NCBI GenBank assembly: GCA_907163375.1
Contig: CAJQUW010011501.1
Span: 248,001 to 312,000, forward strand
DNA: 64,000 bases
DNA from: Prostheceraeus crozeri
Taxonomy: Eukaryota; Platyhelminthes; Polycladida; Euryleptidae
Direction: 5' to 3'
The notes beneath the pieces were generated by a model, which was given only the letters and a program-made list of their open reading frames with translations, did not search any database and was not told where the DNA came from. Positions 1-10,809 of this stretch are shown here, piece after piece; the first letter of the stretch is position 1; each line of letters opens with the position of its first letter. Made by a program: the position numbers and the translations under genes.

Positions 1-2659
1 ATGATGCGAAAAAGTATTCAACGCCTTGAATAAAACTGAGTGATTTACCGCACTTATTGGAAGTTTTATATCGTCGCCACTGATTGCTGTGCGCAACTAG
101 CTATTATCTAAAAATGGCATTATTCAAGTGAAGATGTAAATCCAAGTTGCTACATCTTTGATGTTTAAAAATGAAATAATGTAGGGCAGAATGGAATGAA
201 CACAAAACTAGAACTGCTTTTTAAAGTGCAGATGCGCTAACACCTGCAGTCTACATTATCTATCAGGCCATCAAACCCATAATCCATAACTAGTGGTTAA
301 TTATTGCAATTTAATGTACATTCAAAATTCGCCAAATGAGCTTAAATGAATGGAAAGCAAACAGTAAACTTCTAATGGCGTGCTCAGCATATTGAATTCG
401 AAGTCTCTTGCTAATAACATGTCCTTTCGTTGAAGTACATGTATTAAAATGAAAAAATGATGAATAGTAACTGTCCTTGATACAGTATTTATTATTTCCC
501 AGGGTACGGATATATCTAAGATACGTACAATGATCGGTCCAAAGTAGTCCGGATAAGAGACTTGAGTCATTTAAGACATGTCACAGCGAAGTGCCTGACG
601 ATCCATTATTTCATCAGTGCGCGGCTTCAGCATGCATCGAATGACGTAGACCAGCGTGCAGTCCGGGTAGAGCGGTTAACCAGGCGGTTCCAGACCACGC
701 GGTCCGAAGCGTTCCGCTCTTCCCCAGATTCATCAACACTGCGTCATGATGTGCTGCTTACTCGTTAATATCGGTGTAATCCAGAGAATTTCACTAAAGC
801 GACAATAGCGAATGAAAATTCCTGCGAAATGTTCTCAATCTTAGTGAACAAACAAGTTCATTCACATTCATATCCCCATTTTGTTTGACTTTCTTTCCTC
901 CTTTCTACAAGACGCCGCAATCGGTATGTTTTCAATATCTCATAAATTATTGCCATTGATAAATAGATTGAGCACAAATATGTTTCACTGTTTCCATTGA
1001 ATTTTTGACACCAACACAATGAAGTGTTGTGACTGAGATTTCAGGAATCGAACATGGTTGAATGAGAGCAATAACTGCATTCTGTAGCAGAGAGAAATAC
1101 TGATGAGATTCACTTATTTGAGTTTTCGTTTCTGTCGCACTATCAAAAATCCGCATAGGATGATTTTGTTGTGATTTTGAGCACAATGTTTCCATCATGA
1201 ATTCCACGACGAACTAGACAAGGAAGTAAAAATCCAATTATAGCTCCGAAAACTTTTCTCGTCATTTGGTGTGCATTGAAATTCGTCACTTGAACTTCTA
1301 AAAAAGATAATAACTTAGATTTGTAATGCAGAAATTAAAACGTGGCGGAATGACATCGGCCTGAATCAGGAAGGTTGGAATTATCGAACTAAGAAAGACA
1401 AAAATGCAACAATGCGCTAATGGTTTATTCCAAATCCAAAGGTTTATTCACTGCATTTGACATTTCATCGAACCAGTTGACGCTCACGCGTCTTTTTGAG
1501 AAAGAAGAGAATAGAAATGATGTCATGTCTAAATTTGCATCAGCTGTGTCATGTAGATCGGAAAAATGAGCATAAAGCGTTGATATTCATTGCGTTAGGA
1601 AATTCAGAGAGATTCTTGCAGAGCTCCTGATGAAATTTTCAAGTTAAATCAATGTATTTTGATGAATTTGTGATTCTATACATGGATGTAAAACATGAGA
1701 AACGAAGAATGATCGATCTACACGCTCATGGTATGTGGAATTGATTTTTGACCTACACAATATTTCATTAGGCCCTGTGTATTTTTCAAAAACATTTATT
1801 TTGTTTTACATACATGTACATTGTACATGTATATTGCATTCACGATATTTTCATCTTTGCGTCATTTTACCTATGTGGTATTCCATTAGTAGACTGATGT
1901 TGTTTATCTACTCAATCTAGATCGTCCGGCTATAATGCGAGAAGGAATTCTCCTTATCACGCCTCTTCCTACTTTGATTCGATGTTGCCACATCAAGTCC
2001 TTTAGCAACGATAAACACAGTATTAGCGATCTGTGGAGGGTTTTTCACTTTCTTCCATTTTGATATTGCCACTTAATTTTGTTTCATCAGTATTTTGCTT
2101 GATTCGTTATTTATTATAAAAAAAGGTTGGTTTTGTAAGCATAGTTTCTGTACTTGGTACCTTATTTGAGTTTGCACGATCTCTTTCGAGAATTATTAAA
2201 TCTGTGCATTGCTTATGAACATTCATCCAAAGATTGAATGTTCCGAAACCTGTAGCGGCCGAAAGGTCTCACAAATGAAATTGCATCTCATATTCCCTCT
2301 CACCAAAACTTATTTATTGCGTTCAGTGCCGTCTGACTTGATGGGTAAGGAAACAGAGAGCTGCTATGCGCATCGAAATGATGTCGAAGGACTCGGTCTC
2401 ATGGATTGGGACTGGTAGGTGACTGGTAAACCCTGTCACACACTGGAATCAGGAAGATGAGGTGTTGACTCCATTTAGACTTCATTTCTATCATTTTGAG
2501 TGTCAGTCTAAGATTCCTTTTCAATGTTATTCTAAACTTGCATTCAAGAATTGTTATCTTAAAACTCAATGTTTCTGGACTTCTGCACCACTCACAAGCA
2601 TCTAGAGAGATCACGTTTGTATCAGAATTATGTGAAATACATCATTTCCAAACTTTTAG
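1..2659. other. Host non-coding DNA, no gene assigned
   Basis: AT-rich DNA in which I can support no gene. A CpG-richer patch near 590-770 has an open frame on the plus strand (rich in Arg, Ser and Thr) that might be an exon, but I cannot place it in a gene. If the host gene that starts in frame at 2660 has more 5' exons, they lie here or left of the window; I tested the candidate donor near 2344 and its phase does not fit the next exon. Confidence 0.5.
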
Positions 2660-2806
2660 ATGTTATCGACGTCATCTCAATAGATGCAAAACAATTAATA
2701 CAAAATCTCGTGACGGTGACATGAAGAAATGGCTGAAGAAATATCGACGTGTTCAAGAAGACGATGAAATGACCCGGAAACAAAGAATTGAGGAGAATCA
2801 AAGACA
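2660..2806 (+). CDS. Host IQ-motif gene, exon A
   Basis: First exon of the chain that I can support. It follows a 3' splice site (cttttag, ending at 2659) and encodes a very charged segment rich in Lys, Arg and Glu, such as MKKWLKKYRRVQEDDEM. The best donor by phase is GTCAGT at 2807, leaving two bases of a codon that exon B completes. A stronger-looking GTATCT at 2811 gives the wrong phase. The frame is open upstream to about 2496, so the true exon start could differ. Confidence 0.55.
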
Positions 2807-2870
2807 GTCAGTATCTGTAATTTTAATCATTCCAATGAAATTTTCATCAGCGTTTTATCCAATATTACAG

Positions 2871-2939
2871 AGTCGCAGCTATTGGACGTCTCGATGCCCA
2901 GAAGTTGTCAATGATTGGTGCGCACGTGGATATATACGA
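2871..2939 (+). CDS. Host IQ-motif gene, exon B
   Basis: A 69-bp exon between the acceptor ending at 2870 (aatattacag) and donor GTAAGT at 2940. It encodes VAAIGRLDAQKLSMIGAHVD and a few more residues. A second frame is also open here, but only this one continues without stops through the next exon. The following intron is nearly 4 kb and holds most of the transposon remnants of the left part of the window. Confidence 0.65.
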
Positions 2940-4007
2940 GTAAGTTAGAACACAGAGATGGATTGATTTGTCTGCGTGGTTACTTTAGATGTGACGCAAT
3001 TCTATCTCAGCTATCAAAAACATAGAAATAGATAATTTGTTTAAATGCTTAAGTTTCACTAGAAGGGAAATTTGAAGGAATCGATGGACACTTTCGGACT
3101 CTATAAGAGTGGCAAAAGCATTTAAGGATCCTATTACTGTCATGGTCAAATCTTGCTGTGTTGTCGAATGCACCGAGCGCTGTGTCGCAAAATTTACTGC
3201 CTCATGAATCCAACAAATTTTTTGAAAATGAAAATGCTTCAGTGAAATGAAGAAGAATGCATATGAACTTAAATGACGTGGTTATATCGACGTCATCATC
3301 TATGCTTCACTTCGAATCGTGTCTCCAGTCCATAGGCAGTTTGAGTCGCTGATTCTATATTGCGGATAGATGCCGAATACTAGAAATCAAATATCAGTTG
3401 GTGTTAACCTTTTGGAGGGAAATCCTTGATTTTCAAGCTAGTTGAGGCTTTTCATGCGCCTCTTGTCGAAAAAGCCTTTGATTCAACTAGTCATGTTACA
3501 TCAAACTATTTCAAACCAATTATGATATTTTTTCAATTACACTCTTCGCTTTTTTGACTTTTGAAAAAAACGCTGATGAACAAGTGACTGAAGTCGAATG
3601 CTGATTGGCTGCGATTTATCTTAATGTTTGGCAAATCAGAAGGCTGTATTCTACTGCTGCCAACAGACAATTTTTGCAAGTATTTGCGATTTCAGTTGTA
3701 GGCCTACGAGTGTCTCTGTCGATGTTCCAATTCTCCCAATGCACGAAATAGACTTCTTCCCTTGTATGCAATCCACGCCTCGCTTGAGGCGCGCGATTCG
3801 AAGCGTGAGTAGAAAGATGTGGAGAGAATCGTCTATCTTTGGCTTGCGTGATTGGCCAAGCGCGCGCAATGCGCAAGGAAAGTTGCATTAAGGACCACAC
3901 GAGCTGTTGTTGTCACACTGACGTCTGAACATCTGTCAAGTGAACAGTACTTATCTTTGACTCAATGTTTCTCCGTGATAAATTCATCAAATGGAAATAT
4001 TATTCAC

Positions 4008-4420
4008 ATCGTTCGACTCCTCACGATCTGAACTGACTGACTGTGTATGTTCAATGCGGCGTCAATGATCTAGTTTGTCAGAATTCAGGTTTGAAGTTGC
4101 ATTACGTTCAAGGGAAAATTGATCTTCTTGCCCCTCGAGACTAGTTATAGGCGTGACCATCAGTATTAAGGAAAGTCATCTCTAGACCCAAACACGGAGA
4201 CAAAGCAATTCATCTGTGTGGCTAGAACACAGATATCAATTGTTTTGTCTGCGTGGTTGTGACTAGAGATGGCATTCCTCATTGCCACGGCCAAGCTCAA
4301 TTTTCTTTTGAAAATAATGCAAATTGAAATCTGAATTCTGACATACCAGAACATTGACACCGCATAACATTGACCAGTACACAGTCAGTAAATTTAGAGC
4401 TTGAGGAGTCGAACGGTGAT
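4008..4420. repeat. Imperfect palindrome
   Basis: The segment 4008-4190 reads similarly to the reverse complement of 4258-4420. Shared landmarks are gttcgactcctca, tgactgtgta and tcagaattca. The arms are clearly diverged, with small indels. Part of the right arm (4226-4270, with ttttgtctgcgtggtt) also resembles 2947-2995. Probably an old foldback transposon or an inverted duplication. Confidence 0.55.
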
Positions 4421-4585
4421 AGGTGATTTAGGAAGCGTAATTTTCGAAAATTAATCAATAATTTCACAAAGTTTCGCAATCCGCTCAAAATAATGTAATA
4501 AGAGACAAGGGTAGGGGTAGGCGCATCATACTTAGATAGTTCTACAGCAAGATATTATAAAGAATTCAAGAACAGCAAATGCTGT

Positions 4586-5704
4586 TGTATAGAGTGGAAG
4601 CTTTCCCAAGTCAGATAGAAGACTTATTTTTGTTCTACCGCGAGATCTTTCGGCCTACATCGTAGGCCATTCTCAAGCGACTGCACTGTATTGTTGAATC
4701 AACGATTAACATATCTCACATGAAATCACAGCGATATCGGACGGATTGACACTTACATGGTAGCAAACAAAAGAGCCTGTTAACATCTAATGAACAACAC
4801 AATACTGACTAACATAATAGGAGGAATGTCAATGAAAAACCAAGCTCGAAGGTCATTCAACCAGTCATAGGTTGAAAGATCAAAACTGAATGACAATTAC
4901 ATAGGCCTACATTAAGACTAAGCCACACAAAAAATTGACCAATAAGCAAGACCAAAGTGATGAAAAAAAGCTGAATAAATAATGCAATACTGAATTCCAA
5001 CGAATAATACTGAAAGAGTAATACTAAAAGCAAAGAATCACAACCACAAAGAGGAAATATAATAAAGTTATGGCAAAATAAATTCAAGAAACAATCTACA
5101 TAATACTTACTACTACTAAATAATACTGAACATGTAATACTATAAAGAGCTAGATAGTACTAATACTATATGAAGAGATCGGCAAAAAAAATAAAAAAAA
5201 ATAAATGAATAAACAACTGGTGGTGAAACTTAAAACAGTCTGTCCCAGCTGGCACTGACGTTACACTTCGTTTTGTTACTGCTGCCAAGGCGCCTGGTCC
5301 ACAGAGCCTCCTTTGTAACCTAACTTTTTTTTTGTGTGGCTTAGTCTTAATGTAGGCCTATGTAATTGTCATTCAGTTTTGATCTTTCAACCTATGACTG
5401 GTTGAATGACCTTCGAGCTTGGTTTTTCATTGACATTCCTCCTATTATGTTAGTTAGTATTGTGTTGTTCATTAGATGTTAACAGGCTCTTTTGTTTGCT
5501 ACCATGTAAGTGTCAATCCGTCCGATATCACTGTGATTTCATGTGAGATATGTTAATCGTTGATTCAACAATACAGTGCAGTCGCTTGAGAATGGCCTAC
5601 GATGTAGGCCGAAAGATCTCGCGGTAGAACAAAAATAAGTCTTCTATCTGACTTGGGAAAGCTTCCACTCTATACAATTACAAATAAATTTCCTATGTTT
5701 GAAA
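4586..5704. mobile_element. Long-TIR foldback element (MITE-like)
   Basis: The arms 4585-4934 and 5328-5677 are reverse complements along 350 bp without indels and with only a few mismatches that I could spot; a 393-bp AT-rich spacer separates them. The arms start TTGTATAGAGTGGAAGC. The 11-mer GCAAATGCTGT ends just at the left boundary (4575-4585) and recurs at 5705-5715, so it may be the target duplication; if so, the right end carries 27 extra bases beyond the arm. No transposase is encoded, so it would depend on another element. Arm identity suggests a fairly recent insertion in a host intron. Confidence 0.75.
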
Positions 5705-5879
5705 GCAAATGCTGTGTTTGATAAGAACTAAAGAACTCCATGATAAGGATCATCTTCATCATAGTTGGAGGAATTGGATCATAGTGGCCTTGGGATATAT
5801 TTGCATAACTATCACATTCCTGCGGTTTGTTGCGCAGATGTTTTGCTCCTCCTATCATGAAATCAAATAAATTTGCAAT

Positions 5880-6600
5880 TACTGCTGGAATTCTCCCACG
5901 TTTTGCTAATGAATGGAGACTATCTTCTGTGAATCCTGACAATGAGAAGAAAACCAAAAGTCATTGCATAATTTTTGGCAAGAAACTGTTGAAGACTTTT
6001 CCTACTTGGACAGAAACTCAAGAATTCTGATGCATCATCACATCTTGGGTCCTTGAATTCTGATTGGAAAGGTCGGTCATATGTTGAGGCGCACATTAAA
6101 AAAGCAAGAAGAGAAGTTTTGGTCTGACTCCTGTTGGCATTCTCAATCCTAGCCTATCACCATTTGATAAGGCCTATCTATGGAAAAGCATAGTTTTACC
6201 AACCCTACTATTTGGGTGTGCCCTTTACAGAGTAATGACATTGACATTCTTAATGATTTTCAATCTTCATGTCTGAAATCGACTTTGAGACTGCCAAAAT
6301 CTGCATATCATTCAGTTTTACTGCAAACTATGGACATTTTAACAGTGGGAGACTCGGTTCGTTGAAAAGTCCTACGCGAATTTGATAATATTTTTATCAG
6401 TGACCATCGCTTGCGACAGCTGATTGTTCATCACATATCAGCTGCCTGTACTGAAAACATCCTATATTGAAAGGCTTGTATGTCAGCTTCATCATAAATA
6501 TTTGTGGAGGATCCATGATCAATGTATTGCGTGTAGCGATGGGCAAGATTCCCCCTTCTCTTCATTCTGCAAAACGACCGCAGTGTGGTGTAGCGGACAG
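5880..6600 (+). pseudogene. Decayed LINE reverse-transcriptase fragment
   Basis: Pieces in several frames resemble the end of a non-LTR retrotransposon RT domain. Near 5905-5990 there is WRLSSVNPDNEKKTK with a following IIFGKK, similar to the W-x-L-x-V-N...KTK...FGK motif. Near 6180-6330 come a SIVLPTLLFG-like stretch and then DFQSSCLKSTLRLPKSA. Frames shift and stops interrupt, so it is dead. The clade cannot be told. Confidence 0.5.
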
Positions 6601-6864
6601 CATCAAAACTGTCATGAAGTTCAATGAGCCTTTACGCTCGCGCTTGCTCATGATGCTGTGCTTTCATTTTTAATTGCCAGTTTTTCTGTACTTACTTGTG
6701 CAGACATTGAATAGATTATTATTATTATAGTGGGATTCTCCCAAAGCACTCGACCCACTATCTTTGCTCGATTCTTATTTGAAGTCTTATAGTTGATGTC
6801 ATGATTGTGTCTGATGGAAATTTCAATTCAAAATCGGAATTTGAGTCTCCTTTCTTCGCTGCAG

Positions 6865-7130
6865 ATACTTTCACCCTCCAAGAGACGGTCCTACGAAGCG
6901 TCAAAAGCACATTGCTGCAGTTATTATTCAGAAATGGGTTCGTGGCTGGCTCACTCGTGTGTTCACTGACCGGCTGAAACGAAAAGCTCTTTATCACGCT
7001 GATTCATTCAAGACATTTGTCGGGGATTACTTTGCTTTGATGAAACGAATTCAGCGGCGAAATGGGATCAGAAATCCCACTGTACGCTTTAATCTTCGAG
7101 AAATGGAGCATTACATGGATACGAAGCGAA
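6865..7130 (+). CDS. Host IQ-motif gene, exon C with IQ motif
   Basis: 266-bp exon after the acceptor cttcgctgcag (ending 6864), ending at donor GTACGT. It encodes an HPPRDG segment and then an IQ motif (IIQKWVRGWLTR), the pattern Ile-Gln-x3-Arg-Gly-x3-Arg that binds calmodulin or myosin light chains in known proteins. A basic amphipathic stretch follows. Phase agrees with exons B and D. The IQ motif is the main functional clue for the gene. Confidence 0.8.
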
Positions 7131-7189
7131 GTACGTCGGTTTTCTTATACATTATGGAAGTCAATGATTGATCGATCCTTTCCTTTCAG

Positions 7190-7324
7190 AATATGAATTG
7201 GCTTTTGACAGTAAGGCCTTCCGAGGTCAACTATTGGAGAAAGATGTTATGAAATTCTTCGATGAATGCGATCTCTCTCCTGCCAAATATGAAATTCGTG
7301 AGGCGCTCGATGTGTTGCACAAAA
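7190..7324 (+). CDS. Host IQ-motif gene, exon D
   Basis: 135-bp exon with a strong 3' splice site (cctttcctttcag) and donor GTAAGA. It encodes YELAFDSKAFRGQLLEKDVM and an acidic segment with FFDECDLSP. The split codon with exon C gives Lys. No domain recognised. Confidence 0.75.
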
Positions 7325-7658
7325 GTAAGAGAATCACTGCACGCTCTTTAGCCCTGTGCATGCCGGATTAGGGACTGCGCTTTTACAATTCTTAGTTTTG
7401 GTGTATTTTTAGACTTCCGTTTCACAATTCAATGCCTCCGGCTTTGGAGAATTCTCACTCTTTCGATACTCTGTAGATAAAAAACAAAGCGATGTTCATA
7501 CTGTGCGTATATTGTCAACACGAGGTACCTTTCACCAGCTCTCATCAAGCGTGTACGCTGGAATGATCGATTACTTGTAAAATGAACGAATCTATAAAGT
7601 AACAAAGTGACAGCTAATTACAGCAGAGGAAGAAGCTAAAACCAGGGCAGTTGCAACG

Positions 7659-8042
7659 TCATGACATGCTCTTTCTGGTTACACAGATCTGGTCAGAAAG
7701 TTTTAATATTAATAGCCTCCAGGGCTTCAATCTAGAAAAGCTGTCAGATCTGTAAACAACAGAGAAACACCGAGTGGCTACAAAGGGGTCAGTCGGACAA
7801 GATTGGAGATGCCGCGTCACACCACTGCTAGAGATACGGTTAGATCGGGGCGGGCGCTTGCTCTCAGTGCTTAACCAACGGGGCAAATGCTCCGATATCC
7901 TCTCTTCAAGTCGCCTCGAAGATCTCCCAATGTAACTGCTTCTGCAGCCACAAGTGTACACTATAGTGTGCGATCCTTCGGAGAGGGCATCTGGACATGA
8001 CAATTGGAATAAACCACAGTCAATTGAGCACTGGTGACACAC
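7659..8042 (-). pseudogene. Penelope-like element GIY-YIG endonuclease fragment
   Basis: A 127-codon open segment carrying a GIY-YIG-type core: IVYTCGCRSSYIGRSSRRLE, then RISEHLPRWL and SGVTRHL. This matches the C-terminal endonuclease of Penelope-like retroelements and some related RT elements. The reverse transcriptase part is absent, so this is a 5'-truncated or decayed copy lying antisense in a host intron. Known family role: nicks target DNA to prime reverse transcription. Confidence 0.65.
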
Positions 8043-8149
8043 GAAAGGGCGTTACGAAAACATTTACTAAAAATGGGTGACGCGCCATCGCCAATGAAAA
8101 GAATCTTCAGAAACAGACGCTTCTTTTCAGGGCCAAAAAAGTGACTGTA

Positions 8150-8330
8150 AGTACCGATTCACAAGTTCCTTAGGAAAGCCATTCTTACATAGAGCAGATC
8201 CTCCGGCTTTCACGAGGTCGAAGTGATATTTCTATGCGCCTTGCTCCTGGCTCCACCATGAATAATGACTTGCCGGCTGGGAATCGAACCCAGTCCTTGA
8301 ACTGCTAGCGCGGTATGAAGATCATCAAGA
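8150..8330 (-). mobile_element. tRNA-derived SINE fragment
   Basis: On the minus strand a tRNA-like 3' half is visible: a T-arm stem-loop CTGGGTTCGATTCCCAG (plus-strand 8275-8300) containing a consensus pol III B box, followed by an acceptor-like end and a non-tRNA tail. I find no complete cloverleaf or clear A box, so this is a SINE remnant or tRNA pseudogene, not a working tRNA. Confidence 0.5.
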
Positions 8331-8338
8331 CCAGCAAT

Positions 8339-8400
8339 GCACACCCTCCACGATTATAGCGAAGTTTCCCTTGTTCCTGATACAATCGTGGAGGGTGTGC
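8339..8400. repeat. Perfect 17-bp-stem hairpin
   Basis: GCACACCCTCCACGATT at 8339-8355 pairs perfectly with 8384-8400 across a 28-nt loop. Located in an intron of the host gene next to the SINE fragment. It could be a small foldback remnant or a structured RNA. Confidence 0.8.
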
Positions 8401-8556
8401 CTCTCTGTGAAAATGTCATTTATCCTCTCACACCTCACTTTGACTATTCAACAGTGCTGTAATTGGACTAGCAAACATTAATTCTATACTAAAATGTTAA
8501 AACTGCTGTTTATTTCCTACATCAGGCCTCTTATGTCAAATTATTTCTGTCTTCAG

Positions 8557-8712
8557 ATAATTCTAATTACTTGGCCAAAGGATTGTCGAAGTCTGATGCT
8601 CTGGAATTAGTTTTCCAAATCTATAAACCGAAAGGGACAGATTTACACAATTCACGGAAATCTACATGGATGCATCCATTGTTGAATGGGATCGATGCCA
8701 TTCGTCTTGTTG
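8557..8712 (+). CDS. Host IQ-motif gene, exon E
   Basis: 156-bp exon after ctgtcttcag, ending at donor GTGAGC. It encodes LAKGLSKSDALELVFQIY and a segment ending in the IDAIRLV region. Phase is 1 at both ends, matching exon D and the following micro-exon. The intron before it carries a Penelope-like fragment, a SINE piece and a long hairpin. Confidence 0.75.
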
Positions 8713-8793
8713 GTGAGCATTCATTGTTTGAGTCAATGTTTAGAGAAATATACTTATTCATGATTTGATTTATATTCAATTTTCATGTTCTAG

Positions 8794-8811
8794 AGAAGAA
8801 AAAGCGTTCAA
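8794..8811 (+). CDS. Host IQ-motif gene, 18-bp micro-exon
   Basis: An 18-bp candidate exon between ttcatgttctag and GTAAGA. It adds six residues (EKKKRS). It is too short to be convincing alone, but it is phase-compatible with exons E and G, and its donor is near-consensus. RNA data would settle it. Confidence 0.45.
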
Positions 8812-9136
8812 GTAAGAATCAGTAGCATCACTATTGACCATAAATTCCCCCTTTAAAGTTTAATGTAGAAAATAATTCCATCATCAAACAGCACTGTAAT
8901 GGGGTATGGTATTGGATCTCTAACCAATGCACTCGCGATAACATTAACTTCATGCACAATGAAAGCACCGATATTTCAAAAACCAAAGATGAAAGGGCTA
9001 AAAACTGTCTGTATTGTGAACATGGATTTTCGAGTGTAGTCTGATCACAACTTCACACATCAAATGGAGCTCTCATTGCACGTAGTCCGGTCACCATGAC
9101 AAGTTTCTGCAGGAACGAGGCCGAAAATGATACTTT

Positions 9137-9730
9137 TACAGAATGATGTGCTCTCTATACCTACTACGAATCTGCACGTCTGCCCAGCTCCAACTGGTTC
9201 ATCCTCTTCTCAGGCGGGAAAGCGCATGTACATGTGTAAATCCAATGGGTGACAGATTGAAGTTTTCCGCAAAAATGAAATTTTCAATGTTTTCTCTTAA
9301 TGGGTGACAAGTAAGCCCTACTAAGTCTAAGACCATCATCATTTTTGGCATGGAGTATCTTCAGTTTGTTTCCTATCATGTTATAGATTTAGCAAGCCTC
9401 CAAATGTCGGCAAACAACAGTTTGACCAATTTTGGTCACATTCAAGCCCGCTATGGCATAAATCACCTATCAGAAGCATGATGATAACACACACACACAT
9501 GCATATGATTGGAAATTATCTCAAGACATTCCATGCTAAAAATGATGACTCAGCACTCAGTGCGCGTGATTTTCACTTAATTATTGAAAGCACAGAAAAT
9601 CTCCAGTCGTCTTCCTACTGGATTTGCATCTGTTCTCTTTAATTCATCCTGTCTGACAAGAAGAGGAGCAGTTGGAATTCGGTAGACGCGCAGATTCGTA
9701 GTAGGCATAGAGTGTACATCATTCTGTGGA
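9137..9730. repeat. Diverged inverted duplication
   Basis: About 80 bp at 9137-9215 is similar to the reverse complement of about 9645-9730. Landmarks: acagaatgatgt, then ctactacgaatctgc. Both arms translate to related peptides (IPTTNLHVC and MPTTNLRVY), so a short coding-like segment seems duplicated in inverted orientation about 430 bp apart. No gene is recognised. Confidence 0.5.
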
Positions 9731-10725
9731 AGACTCATTTTCAATAATATTGATAATATATTTGATGATATTGGATACAATAACACAGCGTAGAGTTGTA
9801 AATGAAGTTGTAATTGAATTGCAGTTAAGAGCTTTAATTTTCAATTTATCCGTCATAATCATGCAACTGTTACTCTGTGTACTGGACCATTTTATATGTA
9901 TATTTGCGACTTGAATGCAGTCGAATGAAATGAATGCCGCCTTTCACAGAGGTCAGCAAGGTAAAGAATCGCTACATTTGAGTCTTATTTTTGCGGCCAT
10001 ATGGGAGTTAAATAAATAATGTTTGGCTTAATGGGCCTTCCTTTGCACAAAACTAAGCATTAGATATAAAGAATCAAAAAGTAAAATGTGTGAAATTGCT
10101 TCCCAAATTTGCGCTGATGTTTCATCAGGGGCAATACAAATGCTGAAACAGTTTTATGCGGAAGAAAAGCCCTTAAGTCAAAAATATTATAATTGCAGTA
10201 TATTTTCTGTCACAACTTGACTTTTGAGGCATTTTAAGGAAGAGTGAAAACTCAGGAATATTCACTGCGATGTTGATACGACGGTTGCATCACATTGAAC
10301 CATGTAGATTGAATCAACCAGCACACTTCACTCGATGACTAGTGCGTTTTATAAGATCTTGACTCACTTGAAACGATCATGATGATGAGAATACATTTTG
10401 TAAAGGCCTTTTCAAGGCAAAAGATGTCCTCACAGCCACGTAGATAAGTCTCGTGATGGAAATTAAAGTAATGCAGCAATCAGTTGTGGATGGTAAAATG
10501 CTCTACACAACAAAGTTGACAATACTTCGTTATCCCAACTTTTGAGACGACCTAGTTTCATTGATTTTCAATTCTAACATTACCTTCGACACAGATATTG
10601 CACCAATACGTGCTATTCTTGTATTATGTTCTTCCTGGTATTTCCAACTAAGGTTCTATATTTCATATTCTTTGTGTTCTTCGCAATTCTTACGAAAGTG
10701 ATCGCATGGTGTGAAATACTTTTAG

Positions 10726-10809
10726 AAAGTGAAAATCATCACGCAGTGGGTGCGCGTGTGAGACCGAACAAGTTCATATATCAACCCCAAAATGCGGCTG
10801 ACCTGATAG
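10726..10809 (+). CDS. Host IQ-motif gene, exon G
   Basis: 84-bp exon after acttttag with donor GTATGT. It encodes SENHHAVGARVRPNKFIY and then a PQNAADLIG segment. Phase is right on both sides. The next intron is about 4.8 kb and holds inverted repeats but no gene that I can see. Confidence 0.7.

Noticed and set aside
562-768. CpG-rich open frame as first exon of the host gene
   Set aside because: No matching donor or phase to the supported exons; left as unassigned.
8255-8330. A functional tRNA gene
   Set aside because: Only the T-arm and 3' acceptor side are convincing; no complete cloverleaf or A box.
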